A stretch of DNA of 64,000 nt, from the NCBI RefSeq assembly GCF_027922265.1, contig NZ_BSFI01000021.1, positions 1 to 64,000 of the forward strand, read 5' to 3'. The first letter of the stretch is position 1, and each line of letters opens with the position of its first letter. Of the stretch, positions 1 through 8,625 are shown piece after piece. Origin of the DNA: Hansschlegelia plantiphila (GTDB lineage Bacteria; Pseudomonadota; Alphaproteobacteria; Rhizobiales; Methylopilaceae). A model generated the notes under the pieces. That model did not search any database. It had not been told where the DNA came from and saw only the letters and a list, made by a program, of their open reading frames with translations. A program made the position numbers and the translations under genes.

Positions 1-95
1 ATGCCCGAGCACCACGACTGAAAGCCGAACACCCGAGTGGGGCGGGAGCGCAGCTTCCGCCCTTCCGACTTCTGCGCCGCTCGCGCCTCCAAGGT

Positions 96-410
96 TCAAT
101 CGAACCGCTCGGCCGCCCGCCTCGCCCTCGCCGCGCTCGTCTTCTTCCCGTGGCACGGCGCGCAGAGCAGACGCACGTTGCGCGCGTCCAGTTCGGCGCC
201 GCCGTCCCTCACCTCCCTGACGTGGTCGCCGTAGATGACGCCGCCGGTCGCGCCGCAGGCCTCACAGCGCCGGCCGCGCTGCGCCATGATCCGCTTCAGC
301 AGCGTGCGCCAGGGCGACGAGTGATAGAGCGGATCGCCGGTTTTCGGCGCCGGCTTCACTCGTCGTGTGTCGATGGTCGCGATGCGAGGGCGGATCGTCT
401 TGAGAGCCAT
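96..410 (-). CDS. HNH endonuclease (phage, small)
   Basis: A 104-residue protein with the HNH/zinc-finger pattern: CEAC near residue 50, GDHV (first metal/catalytic His) near 65, and LCAPCHGKKT at the C-terminal part. In tailed phages a small HNH nuclease of this kind usually sits just upstream of the terminase genes and assists DNA packaging; here transcription runs leftward off the window edge, which fits terminase lying outside. The start at 410 is chosen because GGGGGA lies about 9 bases upstream and the HNH fold begins directly after; an in-frame extension to 542 has no ribosome site. The family call is secure; the packaging role is inference from family and position. Confidence 0.85.
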   Translation of the reverse strand: MALKTIRPRIATIDTRRVKPAPKTGDPLYHSSPWRTLLKRIMAQRGRRCEACGATGGVIYGDHVREVRDGGAELDARNVRLLCAPCHGKKTSAARARRAAERFD

Positions 411-474
411 GCTCACACATCCCCCGGCACGCGTCGGCCGGATCGTCCAAGCTCTCGCTGTAATGTCCCCTCGG

Positions 475-654
475 CTACCTCTTCCATCGGCATGTCCAGC
501 GGGCGAGGTAATAGCCGGGCGGTGGCGTGAGCTCCTCCGCATCCTCGATCACGACGCACGTGGCAAGAGCGCCGGTCTCCTTGCGATGGATCACCTTGCA
601 GGCGCCGGGCTCTGACTGAAGGCAGAGAGCGACGATCAGCTCGGCGACGCCTAT
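475..654 (-). CDS. Small phage protein without a standard start codon
   Basis: A 59-codon open frame with protein-like composition (start IGVAELIVALCLQ, end PPPGYYLARWTCRWKR) lies in the leftward operon just before the HNH gene. It has no ATG, GTG or TTG at the expected place: a good ribosome site, CAGGAG, stands six bases before an ATA codon at 654. The hydrophobic first helix and the Pro-Gly ... Trp-x-Cys tail recall short proteins found beside HNH/terminase genes in alphaproteobacterial prophages (recollection, not a search). Either translation starts at ATA, or a later GTG is used, or the start was lost by an ATG to ATA change. Confidence 0.4.
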   Translation of the reverse strand: MGVAELIVALCLQSEPGACKVIHRKETGALATCVVIEDAEELTPPPGYYLARWTCRWKR

Positions 655-682
655 GCTACGCTCCTGAAAAAGGGAGGACGCG

Positions 683-934
683 ATGAAGACTGTCGGCGAG
701 GCCCAGAAGGAGGGCTATACGCAGTTGGCCTGCAATGACGAAGATGCTCGGGTGCAGGGCTTGGCCAAGACCCCATTGCACGAGCATGACGACGGCATGC
801 AGCTCGACGAGCTTGTCGAGCAGATCAAGGCCACGTTCCGGCGCAGCGCACTTAAGGGCATAGCCTTGACGTCGCCGCCCAAGCCGGGTGGAAGCGAGGT
901 GTTCCACCCTCTTTGGGGGACCATGGATCGCTGA
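683..934 (+). CDS. Hypothetical protein, 83 aa
   Basis: A short, charged, soluble protein of unknown function. The start is supported by a strong ribosome site (GGGAGG) about six bases upstream of the ATG. It is transcribed opposite to the large leftward phage operon and is followed at 997-1036 by a strong hairpin terminator, so it looks like an independent single-gene unit (a cargo or moron-type gene). No catalytic or binding motif is recognised, and no signal peptide or membrane segment is visible. Confidence 0.5.
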   Translation: MKTVGEAQKEGYTQLACNDEDARVQGLAKTPLHEHDDGMQLDELVEQIKATFRRSALKGIALTSPPKPGGSEVFHPLWGTMDR

Positions 935-996
935 ACCGAGCACACTGCACGGTATGAACCCTAACGACCGGGTAAGGCAAGTGATGCACTTTACGC

Positions 997-1036
997 AAAA
1001 ACCCCGTAACAGGCATTGACTGTTACGGGGTTTTTT
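997..1036. terminator. Perfect inverted-repeat terminator (bidirectional)
   Basis: Arms at 997-1012 and 1020-1035 are exact reverse complements (16 bases each) around a seven-base loop; the core CCCCGTAACAG pairs with CTGTTACGGGG, flanked by an A-run on the left and a T-run on the right. The symmetry allows termination in both directions: rightward behind the gene at 683-934, and leftward for anything entering from the right. Confidence 0.9.
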
Positions 1037-1088
1037 CGTAATTTCAGCCGGTCAGCGCTTCTGCTGACTTCTCCCAACGGAGGACGAC

Positions 1089-1157
1089 ATGAGGATCAAC
1101 CTCAAGGTCGAAATCCGGTGGGGCCGATGGAGACTAGCCCTCTCCGTCGGCTTCTGA
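1089..1157 (+). CDS. Possible 22-aa peptide (MRINLKVEIRWGRWRLALSVGF)
   Basis: A very short frame preceded by a near-consensus ribosome site (CGGAGGACGAC then ATG). The peptide is basic and aromatic-rich. It precedes the HTH gene at 1227 and could be a leader peptide or a tiny phage protein; the only support is the ribosome site, so confidence is low. Confidence 0.3.
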   Translation: MRINLKVEIRWGRWRLALSVGF

Positions 1158-1226
1158 CCGGGGCCGGGGGGCGCGAATGCCCCTCGGTTCCCGGGAGGAA
1201 GATAACTCCAGACCGGAGTCGCTTCA

Positions 1227-1532
1227 ATGACCGTAGAAGAGATCGTTCAGCTTCGCCGGAACCTTCAGATGACGCAGCGCGAGCTCGCCGAGCAACTCGG
1301 GATGAACATTCGCTCGTGGCAGGAAGTCGAAGCCGGCAAGACCAAGATCAAGGAGATTCACGAGCTCGCCCTTGAGCGCGTCGCGCTCCGGCGGGCTGCT
1401 GAGACTGATAACCCCTCGTTCATGCCCGCGGGACTCAAGGCAGATGCCCTGAAGGCGGTGGCCCCGATTCTAGAGAACGTGAATGACACGCTCTCAGTCG
1501 TAAAGCAGGTGATTGCGAGACGGGAGGAATAA
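1227..1532 (+). CDS. XRE-family helix-turn-helix regulator
   Basis: A 101-residue protein with an N-terminal HTH of the Cro/C1 type (residues about 3-55; MTQRELAEQLGMNIRSWQEV is the second and recognition helix region) and a helical C-terminal tail. GGAG stands eight bases before the ATG. It faces the leftward operon gene at 1552-2085 and ends 19 bases from it. It probably binds DNA as a dimer, but its target cannot be read from the sequence; it is separate from the main Cro/CI switch at 11-12 kb. Confidence 0.8.
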   Translation: MTVEEIVQLRRNLQMTQRELAEQLGMNIRSWQEVEAGKTKIKEIHELALERVALRRAAETDNPSFMPAGLKADALKAVAPILENVNDTLSVVKQVIARREE

Positions 1533-1551
1533 GCCTCTCCGGACCCCGCGC

Positions 1552-2085
1552 TCAGGCCGCTTCGGCCTCGATGCGCAGAACGTCCAAACCTAGCGATTTC
1601 ATAGCTCGTTCGGGCGCGATCTGTCTCACTCGCTCCATGTCGGGAGCGCGCAAGAATACGTTGCTCTTGCAGAGCGTTCGCGCAAACCGTTGAGGATGTA
1701 GCTCCAGAGCCCGGTAGGCGCTCGCACGGGCAAACCCATGTTTTCGACACCAGGCGTCGAACGGTCGTCCCGAAACCAGACTGAACGCATAGCCCCAGAG
1801 GATCTTCCTCGGGCCTTGCGCGACCATCTGGTTCGTAAGATCGCGCATTTCCTCCTCACGAGATAGCGCGGCGGCGCTCGGCCGACTGCGGTCGTTCCAG
1901 AACGAGTTGCGGTGCTCGCGCTGGCGCTGTTCACCCCATCCGACCATGTCGCCGAAGTCGTGCATGAAGGCCGGCCAGTAGCCGACGGCAGCTTGCGGGC
2001 CCATCCGCGACCGCGGAGAGCGCCAGCATGTGTCGGCCGCTTCCAGGAGGCGGGCATTTACGAGCTCGGACGTCCAGTCCGTCAT
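1552..2085 (-). CDS. DUF6362-like phage protein
   Basis: A 177-residue protein starting MTDWTSELVNARLLEAADT and containing a WPAF motif about 40 residues in, the layout of the DUF6362 family found in alphaproteobacterial phages. The C-terminal part (residues about 110-150, WCRKHGFARASAYRALEL) resembles a helix-turn-helix. The start at 2085 has AAAAGGAG seven bases upstream; a longer frame to 2268 would run into the end of the neighbouring HNH gene and lacks a ribosome site. The function is unknown; placement after replication genes suggests a late-early regulatory or DNA-binding role. Confidence 0.7.
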   Translation of the reverse strand: MTDWTSELVNARLLEAADTCWRSPRSRMGPQAAVGYWPAFMHDFGDMVGWGEQRQREHRNSFWNDRSRPSAAALSREEEMRDLTNQMVAQGPRKILWGYAFSLVSGRPFDAWCRKHGFARASAYRALELHPQRFARTLCKSNVFLRAPDMERVRQIAPERAMKSLGLDVLRIEAEAA

Positions 2086-2146
2086 GAGGCGCTCCTTTTG
2101 ATGACGTCGACACCGGCGGCGGGAGCCTGCCGGACCAAGACCCTCG

Positions 2147-2737
2147 TCATACCCAAGCCCAGCAGGCCCGGTTGTGGATGGCGGATATGAGCTGCTTCGA
2201 GACCCCGTAGCGCTCCGCAAGGTCCTGCTGCCGGCACTGTCGCGCTTCGAGCAATCCTCGGATTTCAATTACCTGCTCACGGTTCAACAGGGCGCGGGAG
2301 ATCCTCTCCCCCCGGACTTGTCGACCATGGGCGACCGTGTCCTCGCTGTTTTCCTTGGATGTCGCCCAGCGCAGATGCCGCTTGTTCACGCAAGCGAGAT
2401 GACCGTTGCCGCATGAGTGAGCGGTCTGATGTTCCGGGGTCGGCGGGTCGCCGAAGACCTCGAAGCAGGCGGCGCGATACGGCGCCATGTAGTTTCCTCG
2501 GTAGAGGACGACTCCGCGACCGCTCCTGTCGTTCGCGAATGGCCAGATGATGCAGTCGTCGGTCTCTACGCGGAGCTTGTCGGTCAGCCAGGCCAACGGC
2601 TCACCGTTTGGAGCGCGGCGTCGCAACGGGCGCGCGGCGTCCACATCGCCAGAACGCTCAAGCCTGCGCTGATGGCCCGCACAAAGAGCCGCACTCTTAT
2701 TCGCCGGTGGCTTGATGCACCCCTGAACTATACACAT
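2147..2737 (-). CDS. HNH endonuclease with C-terminal HTH (homing-type)
   Basis: A 196-residue protein. The central part carries the HNH pattern (TAHSCGNGHLACVN then HLRWAT, residues about 100-125), typical of free-standing homing endonucleases; the C-terminal 50 residues (QDLAERYGVSKQLISAIHN) form a helix-turn-helix like the DNA-recognition modules of such nucleases. An N-terminal Cys pair (CIVQGC) may bind metal. The start codon overlaps the stop of the upstream gene (TGATG at 2735-2739), so it is translationally coupled in the operon. It may be a selfish insertion in the operon. Confidence 0.8.
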   Translation of the reverse strand: MCIVQGCIKPPANKSAALCAGHQRRLERSGDVDAARPLRRRAPNGEPLAWLTDKLRVETDDCIIWPFANDRSGRGVVLYRGNYMAPYRAACFEVFGDPPTPEHQTAHSCGNGHLACVNKRHLRWATSKENSEDTVAHGRQVRGERISRALLNREQVIEIRGLLEARQCRQQDLAERYGVSKQLISAIHNRACWAWV

Positions 2738-3141
2738 CAGAACAACCTCCGCTGATCATCCATTTCTCTCTCCAGTTTATCAAGTATCAGAACCTTCATA
2801 ACCGACCGTTTAGTCCCGATGCGCATAGCCTTCGCCGTAAATCTTACTTCCTCAAGGCATATTTTATCAAAGGCTTCGATGAACGCCATCCCTTTATCTG
2901 CTAAGTCTGGCCGTGATCGAACAATATCCGACACCGCCAATATTGTTTCGCTCCATAGCGAAAACTCGTTTCCTCGGCTCTCCACGATGGTCCGCAGCAC
3001 GAACAGCAGATGCCCGTCGCCGTGTCGCTCGGCGATGCTGGTGAGGGCGGCGCGCGCATGAGTCTGCCGCGGCCGCCGCCGCTGCTTCGTCGGCGGGATA
3101 TAAACTCCCGCGGCCCGGGCGATCTCGTCGATCTTGGCCAA
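2737..3141 (-). CDS. Hypothetical phage protein, 134 aa
   Basis: A soluble helical protein with a basic, proline-containing N-terminus and no recognised motif. It lies six bases after the replication gene at 3148-4077 and its stop overlaps the next start, so it belongs to the early replication operon. Base composition at its 3' end (2740-2960) is more AT-rich than the neighbours, as in the following HNH gene. Confidence 0.65.
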   Translation of the reverse strand: MAKIDEIARAAGVYIPPTKQRRRPRQTHARAALTSIAERHGDGHLLFVLRTIVESRGNEFSLWSETILAVSDIVRSRPDLADKGMAFIEAFDKICLEEVRFTAKAMRIGTKRSVMKVLILDKLEREMDDQRRLF

Positions 3142-3147
3142 GGACCG

Positions 3148-4077
3148 TCATCCCGCCTTCCTGCGATCGCTGGCGAGCATCGCCTCGAATGTCATCCGGA
3201 ATGCCTCGGTCATGAGATTGTCGGGGACGAGACTGCCGGGTTGGCCGGGCATGGGGCCCCACTCCGCCCGCCAGTCCTCGCGCTCTCGGGCCCACTGCAG
3301 GCGCTTGAGCCATTGCTCGTTGGAGACGGGCCCAGGAACCGCCGCGGCGATCGCTCGAAGCTGAGGCGCCGCCGTCCCGGTGAACCGGCCAGCCTCCGCG
3401 GCTTTGCGGATCCAATTTCGCCAGAACGCTTCCCAGTCTCGCTTCACGCCCTTGTCCCCGGACGCCTGGAGAGCCCAGTCGGTCATGGTCGAAAGCTCTC
3501 GTTCGATCTCGCGATCGCTTGCTCCTAGGCCGCGAGCGAATTGCAATCCGGGGTCTGACGGCTTCCAGCCATCGGGCAGCCGGCAGCCCCTTCCAGCCTT
3601 CGGGTTTCTTTGTTCGACCGAAGGGAGAATTTCTTTCTTCTGGTCTCTGGCTTCTGGCTCTTGGGGCTTAAGGGGTGACTTATCCGACCCCTTATCCGAC
3701 GCAGAATTTTCGCTTTGTTTTCTGAGACTTGGATTGCCTCCGTTCTTGCCGTTTTTTCGCGCCGTTGCGGCTTTCTTGGCGTCGGTTGTCATCCGCCGCG
3801 AGTAGATGCGCCCTTGCCGATCGCGAGAGAACACGCCGTTTTGGTCTAGCTCGCCCAACAGGGCGGCGGCCTCGGATTCCGAACACCCGGTCATGCGAGC
3901 GAGTGCGGTTTCATCGAGGCCCCGGCCTGCTACCGCGACGTAGCCAATCGGGTCGTGTGCTGAAGCGATGCAGAGCATGCGCATCCAAAGGCCCTGCGCG
4001 GCGAGCGAGCAGAGCCGAAGTGCCGGATCGGACTCCCAGTCCGACCAATAGAATTTGCTCCACACGGTGCCGCTCAT
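3148..4077 (-). CDS. Phage replication initiation-type protein
   Basis: A 309-residue protein. The first 90 residues look like a winged helix (helices around ALRLCSLAAQGLWMRML and SESEAAALLGELDQNGVF, then SRDRQGRIYSRRM); a low-complexity charged linker with many Lys/Ser follows (about 97-165), then a helical C-terminus with a repeated Trp pattern. This two-domain layout directly before a DnaB-type helicase gene (overlap ATGA at 4074-4077) is that of phage replication initiators/helicase loaders such as lambda O or DnaD-like proteins. The role is inferred from architecture and context. Confidence 0.7.
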   Translation of the reverse strand: MSGTVWSKFYWSDWESDPALRLCSLAAQGLWMRMLCIASAHDPIGYVAVAGRGLDETALARMTGCSESEAAALLGELDQNGVFSRDRQGRIYSRRMTTDAKKAATARKNGKNGGNPSLRKQSENSASDKGSDKSPLKPQEPEARDQKKEILPSVEQRNPKAGRGCRLPDGWKPSDPGLQFARGLGASDREIERELSTMTDWALQASGDKGVKRDWEAFWRNWIRKAAEAGRFTGTAAPQLRAIAAAVPGPVSNEQWLKRLQWAREREDWRAEWGPMPGQPGSLVPDNLMTEAFRMTFEAMLASDRRKAG

Positions 4078-5567
4078 GAGAGGCCCCGCGCGGCGTCGGT
4101 GACGACGTTGCAGGCGACCGAGCAGAACGCCTTCACCGGGCCCGTCTTGCCCATGCGCTGCTTGGCGACGATGAGCTCGATCTCGTTCTGGATTTGCTCA
4201 AGCCGCTCGAAGTGCGCGACACGCTCCTCGGTGCCCTCCTCCGGCGGCTTCTTCTGCTCGTGATAGTAGGCCTCGCGATAGGCGAAGATCACGGCGTCGG
4301 CGTCCTGCTCGATGGCGCCTGACTCCCGGAGGTCGGACAGTTGCGGGCGCTTGTCGGTCCGTGCCTCGACCTGCCGGTTGAGCTGGCAGAGAACCAGCAT
4401 CGCGACGTCGAGCTCCTTGCCGAGCGCCTTCAGCGTCCCGCTAAGCTCGGTCACCTCGGAATAACGATCGCCGCTGTAGCGGCTGGAGGGCTTCACGAGG
4501 CCGAGGTGGTCGATCACGAGCAGGTCGAGCTTCCTGCCCTGGCTGGCGAAGCGATTGGCCACAAGCCGGGCGCGCGCCGCGATCTGCTGGATGGTGAGGC
4601 CAGCCTTCTGTTCGATCCGCATCGGGAGATCGCGGAAGGCGCCTCTGGTGTCGCCGAGAACCTCGACTTCCTCCGGGCTGAGCTTGCCTGCCCGGATCAT
4701 CGTGTAGGGGATGAGCCTGCCGCGGTGGAAAGCCATGGCGGAGAGCGCGCGCTCGCCGAGCTGCACGTCGTTCATCTCGAGCGAGGCGAAATAGCAGCCG
4801 TTGCCGTTGCGCGCCGCGGCGATCAGCGTGGACATCGCGACGGTTGTCTTGCCCATGCCCGGGCGACCGGCGAGGATGAACACCTCGCCCGAACGCATCC
4901 CGCCGCCGAGCACGCGGTCCAGGTCGCGAACGCCGGTCGTGATGCCCGGCTTCGCCCTGCCCGCCTGAACCTCGATCATGTTGTCGTAGGCGGCGTCGAC
5001 CGCCTCGCCGATCGAAACCTGGCGCTCGGTCGCCGGCTCGCGAGCGACCGCGATCGCGTCAAGCTCGCTGATCGCTGCCTCGACGATTACTCGGGGGTCG
5101 AGAGCGCCTCGCTTCGCCTCCTCGATCAGAGTCTGCGCGGCGCAGATGGACCGTCGACGGTCGGCCAGATCACGGAGGCCCTTTGCATAGTCCGGGGCGT
5201 TGAAGGTTGTGGTCGCCTCGGTCGCCAGCCTGGCGACATATTGATGGACCGACATGCCTCCGAGGTCGGCCTCAGCAACGCTGCCGAGCGCCAAGGCGAC
5301 CAGCCGGATATCGATCAGCCCGCCGGCGTCGCGGCGCTTTCGCATGGCCGCGTAGATCACGCGGTGCGCCTCTTCAAAGAAGTCGTCTTCGTCGATCTTG
5401 CCGGCGATGCGGTCGAGCGCGTTCGGATCCTGAAGGCAGGCGCCGAGCAGCGCTTGTTCCATCTCGATCGAGCGAGGATTCAGACCGTCGTCGGGCTGCG
5501 CGAAGTCGACGTCGTCCTCTGGGAAGGGGGCGAAGCGATCCTCGTCGAGACGCGGGCTATCGAGCAT
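4074..5567 (-). CDS. dnaB: Replicative DNA helicase, DnaB family
   Basis: A 497-residue phage-encoded hexameric helicase. The N-terminal DnaB domain (about 30-135, starting SIEMEQALLGACLQDP) is followed by the RecA-like core: Walker A GRPGMGKTT at about 234-242, a Walker B-type stretch LLVIDHLGL, and the DnaB motif QLSDLRESGAIEQDADAV. The length fits the family. Its start overlaps the stop region of the 81-residue gene upstream by 11 bases. It unwinds DNA at the phage fork, probably loaded by the product of 3148-4077. Confidence 0.95.
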   Translation of the reverse strand: MLDSPRLDEDRFAPFPEDDVDFAQPDDGLNPRSIEMEQALLGACLQDPNALDRIAGKIDEDDFFEEAHRVIYAAMRKRRDAGGLIDIRLVALALGSVAEADLGGMSVHQYVARLATEATTTFNAPDYAKGLRDLADRRRSICAAQTLIEEAKRGALDPRVIVEAAISELDAIAVAREPATERQVSIGEAVDAAYDNMIEVQAGRAKPGITTGVRDLDRVLGGGMRSGEVFILAGRPGMGKTTVAMSTLIAAARNGNGCYFASLEMNDVQLGERALSAMAFHRGRLIPYTMIRAGKLSPEEVEVLGDTRGAFRDLPMRIEQKAGLTIQQIAARARLVANRFASQGRKLDLLVIDHLGLVKPSSRYSGDRYSEVTELSGTLKALGKELDVAMLVLCQLNRQVEARTDKRPQLSDLRESGAIEQDADAVIFAYREAYYHEQKKPPEEGTEERVAHFERLEQIQNEIELIVAKQRMGKTGPVKAFCSVACNVVTDAARGLS

Positions 5568-5802
5568 GGCCGAACCCCCGTCGTCCGACGGTTTCGATCA
5601 GGGTCGCTGTCGCCTCGTGGACGACCATGATGCGGATCTGCCCGGCGTCAGGCGCCTTTCGGAGACCGGCGTCGATCAGTCCCCGTTGGACGATCGCGAT
5701 CCGCGCAGCTTCTCCCCGCGCGAGATCGAGCATCTCGTCGAGCGTGACTTTCGCCTGCGAGGCGTCGATCTGGGCTTGGTCGACGGGGTGGAGGTCACCC
5801 AT
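5557..5802 (-). CDS. Hypothetical protein, 81 aa
   Basis: A small soluble helical protein between the DUF4942-type methyltransferase and the helicase, overlapping both (5795-5802 and 5557-5567). GGGAGG stands about six bases before the ATG, the best ribosome site of this part of the operon. No motif is recognised; position alone suggests a replication accessory role. Confidence 0.65.
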   Translation of the reverse strand: MGDLHPVDQAQIDASQAKVTLDEMLDLARGEAARIAIVQRGLIDAGLRKAPDAGQIRIMVVHEATATLIETVGRRGFGHAR

Positions 5803-7240
5803 GGTGTGTCCTCCCGTCGGCCCAGACCTTGAGAATCAGCGTATTGCAGTAGGTTCCGGCCTCAGCGAATGAGCCGGCTGGCAAGTCGCGGTATGTCGCG
5901 TTGAGCTGGGCCATGTGGGCCCGGAAGGCGACGGACTTCCTGGTCTCTCGGAACTCAGTTCCGGCCGACATAATCGCGATGAGAGCGCCCGTCGGCTTCA
6001 AGAACTTCATCGCGTGCATGACGTGGTCGATGTCCCGCTCGCGATCGAACGGCGGGTTCATGACGACGCGGTCGTAGACCGGCTCCGGAGCCACACGGAG
6101 AAAATCGGCTGTCTGGATCTTCCGGTAAATGCCGGCCTGCCTTAGTCGAGCCGCCCGGTCGGCTTCGAACTCGATGCAGTCGACCACTGCTCCCTTAGCA
6201 ACTAGGCGACGGGCGAGGTTGCCAGATCCTGCGCTGGGCTCCAGGACCACGTAAGGCTCTTCGAGTTCGTCGTGCCGCCGGTAGAGGGGCACGGCGTCAA
6301 GAAGACGGTCAGCGGCCGCCTCAGGCGTCGGATAGAAGGCGAAGTCGCGCGCGGCGGGCGAGGTCTTGGGGTCGTTTAGGCCACCATCATCTTCGTAAGA
6401 TCGCTCTTGAGGGATAGGCGCCCCGTAGTATTCGCCAAGGAGCCGGTTGACGCGATCAACTAGGTCGTCGCGTTTGAACCAAAGGTGCAGGTTGCCATTC
6501 TTGAAACACCGGGCCCGGAAGTAGTCCGTCTCAGCCTCGCTCTGGTGAGCCTGAAGGCTGCGCCGCCTCGACGCCTCAATCGCTCCAGCGATCTCGCTTT
6601 GATAGCCGGCAAGCGGCGGCTTGCCATCGAGGACCAGAAAGGTTCGCTCTACGTCGAAAAGGGTGTCGCGCTCGTTCCGGTAATAATTCCAGGAGCCAAA
6701 CTCGTTGAAGGCTCGGGTCATGATGATGCGCGTGCCGACCTTCCAACCGTCGTGCGATTTGAAGCGCCGGTCCAGGTTCGTGAACGCCTCCGCAATTCCT
6801 CGCTTGAAGATCGAGTCCGCCTGCAGCGCGAAGTTTTCCACGGTCGCGAAGATGTTGTCTTCCGTCACTTCGGGAGGGTTCTGCGTCATGCTCTGACGCA
6901 GTTCGTCCTTGGCCTTCTTGTCCATCAGGCGCTGAAGGTCGGTCAGCTCTACGACATGAGCCCAGACGCCGGCGTCGACGACGCGGCGGGCGACATCCAT
7001 AAAGTCTGCAATCGGTGCGACGTCGACATGCAGCTTCACCTTCTCAGCGCCTGGGCGATCGAGATGGTCGTTGAATGAATTGCGCGTCCCGCCCATCGCG
7101 CGAGCGCTGTGCTTATGGGCCTCTAGGAAAGTCTCCTCGGCGGCTCGCAGCGCGGCGTGCGCGGCCTGATAGCCTGCCAATGCGGCGTTCCGCTCGGCTA
7201 CGATCTCGTGGACGGTGACGCGGCGGATCAGAGCCGTCAT
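5795..7240 (-). CDS. DUF4942-type protein with adenine methyltransferase domain
   Basis: A 481-residue protein with two parts. Residues 1 to about 290 match the character of DUF4942 (helical, with EAFTNLDRRF and a Tyr/Trp-rich stretch FGSWNYYRNE). Residues about 300-475 are a class I SAM-dependent methyltransferase: motif I VLEPSAGSGN (332-341) and the catalytic motif IV NPPF (395-398), typical of N6-adenine DNA methylation. It overlaps RuvC at its start (ATGA, 7237-7240). It probably modifies phage DNA, for protection or gene control; the target site is not predictable. Confidence 0.85.
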   Translation of the reverse strand: MTALIRRVTVHEIVAERNAALAGYQAAHAALRAAEETFLEAHKHSARAMGGTRNSFNDHLDRPGAEKVKLHVDVAPIADFMDVARRVVDAGVWAHVVELTDLQRLMDKKAKDELRQSMTQNPPEVTEDNIFATVENFALQADSIFKRGIAEAFTNLDRRFKSHDGWKVGTRIIMTRAFNEFGSWNYYRNERDTLFDVERTFLVLDGKPPLAGYQSEIAGAIEASRRRSLQAHQSEAETDYFRARCFKNGNLHLWFKRDDLVDRVNRLLGEYYGAPIPQERSYEDDGGLNDPKTSPAARDFAFYPTPEAAADRLLDAVPLYRRHDELEEPYVVLEPSAGSGNLARRLVAKGAVVDCIEFEADRAARLRQAGIYRKIQTADFLRVAPEPVYDRVVMNPPFDRERDIDHVMHAMKFLKPTGALIAIMSAGTEFRETRKSVAFRAHMAQLNATYRDLPAGSFAEAGTYCNTLILKVWADGRTHHG

Positions 7241-7872
7241 TCCGCGGCGCTCCGGAACATGCTCTCGACGGTGTGGCGCGCTGGCGTGGACCGCGCTGCG
7301 CGGGCGCTGCGGAGGATCTCGCCATAGAGCCAGGAGCAGACGCCCACGGCGTCGCTGGCGTCATGACTGTCGGGCTTTGCGCCGATGCGCTGGGCTTGAG
7401 CGAATGCGGTCGCCTTGAGCCAGTGAGTGCGCTGTTTGGCTGGAATCTCTCGCGGCGCCTGCGCGACGCCGATGAAGTCCTTGCGCCAGGCGCGCTGGTT
7501 GACCTCGCGACACGGGAGGCCCTGGAGGCTGCAGATCATCCGGGCGACGCCGGCGAAGCCGTAGAGCGCGCGGGCCGTCGTCAGCGGCGTGATGGACACG
7601 CTGCGCTCCTTCATGATGGAGCGGCCGTTCCGGTCGGTGATGGTGCTGCGCTCCGTGCGGGAGGCGTCGCTGCGGAGCGGCTCCTCGATCGCCACCGCGC
7701 GCGGCTTGTGCTCGCGGAGGAAGCGATCGAGCCATGCAGCGAAGGACCCGAGGCGCCCCCACACGTCGATGCCCGCGGGCTTGAAGGTGCCGCAAGCGAC
7801 GACCTTCCCTTGGCGGTCCATGAGGGACCAGCCTATGGCGACGGATGAAATGTCGAAGCCCGCGAGAAGCAT
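7237..7872 (-). CDS. RuvC-like Holliday junction resolvase (phage)
   Basis: A 211-residue RNase H-fold nuclease. The catalytic acidic residues expected for RuvC are visible: D7 in AGFDISS, E63/E64 in AIEEP, and H170/D171/D174 in HDASDAVGV. Length is close to bacterial RuvC, but the sequence is of the divergent phage type. It would cut four-way or branched DNA made during phage replication and recombination, consistent with the Bet annealase encoded at 16,721. Confidence 0.85.
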   Translation of the reverse strand: MLLAGFDISSVAIGWSLMDRQGKVVACGTFKPAGIDVWGRLGSFAAWLDRFLREHKPRAVAIEEPLRSDASRTERSTITDRNGRSIMKERSVSITPLTTARALYGFAGVARMICSLQGLPCREVNQRAWRKDFIGVAQAPREIPAKQRTHWLKATAFAQAQRIGAKPDSHDASDAVGVCSWLYGEILRSARAARSTPARHTVESMFRSAAE

Positions 7873-7874
7873 GC

Positions 7875-8624
7875 TCAGCCCTCGACGGTTGCGGGCTGAG
7901 GAGCGGGAGCGCGCCGAAGGAACGCCGGCATCTCCGGATCGCCGCCTTCGGAGGCGGTCGGCGGCGCAAGCGGCGCCGCGGCGTCGAATTCTTCGTCGGT
8001 GAGGCCGCCCTCTTCGCCGGAGTCATCGCCTTCCTCGTCCGCTTCGACGCGATCGAGGATCGGCGCCGCGGTCTCGCGCTTCTTCAGCAGCGAGAGCATG
8101 GACGCGTTGCCCTTGTTCCAGCCCCTGAGGCACGACTGTCCGAGCTCGCTTCCGGGCTCGTAGTCGGTCGGGAAGTCCTCGCCGTTAAGCGCTGCAGTCT
8201 CGCCGCGGGCGAAGGCCTTGTCGACGAGCGGGGTCCGGTCCGGCTGGTCGAAGAGATCGACCTGCGCGCCGAACGGAACGCCGGCCCAGCGCGCCGCCTT
8301 CATGCGCTCCTGGATGTCGGCCTCGAGCTTCGCCCTGCCCTCGTCGCTGTCCAGCGCGATCAGGTGCTTGATCGTGTCGACGGAGACGCCTTCGGCCTTC
8401 GCGAGCTTCGCGACGTTCTTGAAGCCGGCGTCGGCCTCCTTCTTCTTCGCGAGCGCGGTCGAGTAGGCGCGCTTGTGGTGGTAGGCGAGAGCGCGCTGCT
8501 CGTCGTCTGTCAGCTCGGCCGCGCTGTTGTGGCCGGGGCCCGCGCCCTGCGCTTCGGCGCCACTGCTCTCGGCGTCGGAAGTCACGTTCTTCTGCTTGTT
8601 CTTGCTGCCCTTCGGACGTGCCAT
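7875..8624 (-). CDS. Hypothetical phage protein with GHNS motif
   Basis: A 249-residue hydrophilic protein: a Lys-rich N-terminus (MARPKGSKNKQKN), a GPGHNS motif near residue 30, a Lys/Ala-rich helical region at 40-85 and a Glu/Asp/Gly-rich acidic tail. The PGHNS motif recurs in alphaproteobacterial phage DNA-metabolism proteins, and also in the protein at 15,732. Located between a methyltransferase and RuvC in the early operon, it may bind DNA or regulate, but no function is established. Confidence 0.65.
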   Translation of the reverse strand: MARPKGSKNKQKNVTSDAESSGAEAQGAGPGHNSAAELTDDEQRALAYHHKRAYSTALAKKKEADAGFKNVAKLAKAEGVSVDTIKHLIALDSDEGRAKLEADIQERMKAARWAGVPFGAQVDLFDQPDRTPLVDKAFARGETAALNGEDFPTDYEPGSELGQSCLRGWNKGNASMLSLLKKRETAAPILDRVEADEEGDDSGEEGGLTDEEFDAAAPLAPPTASEGGDPEMPAFLRRAPAPQPATVEG

Positions 8625-8625
8625 G

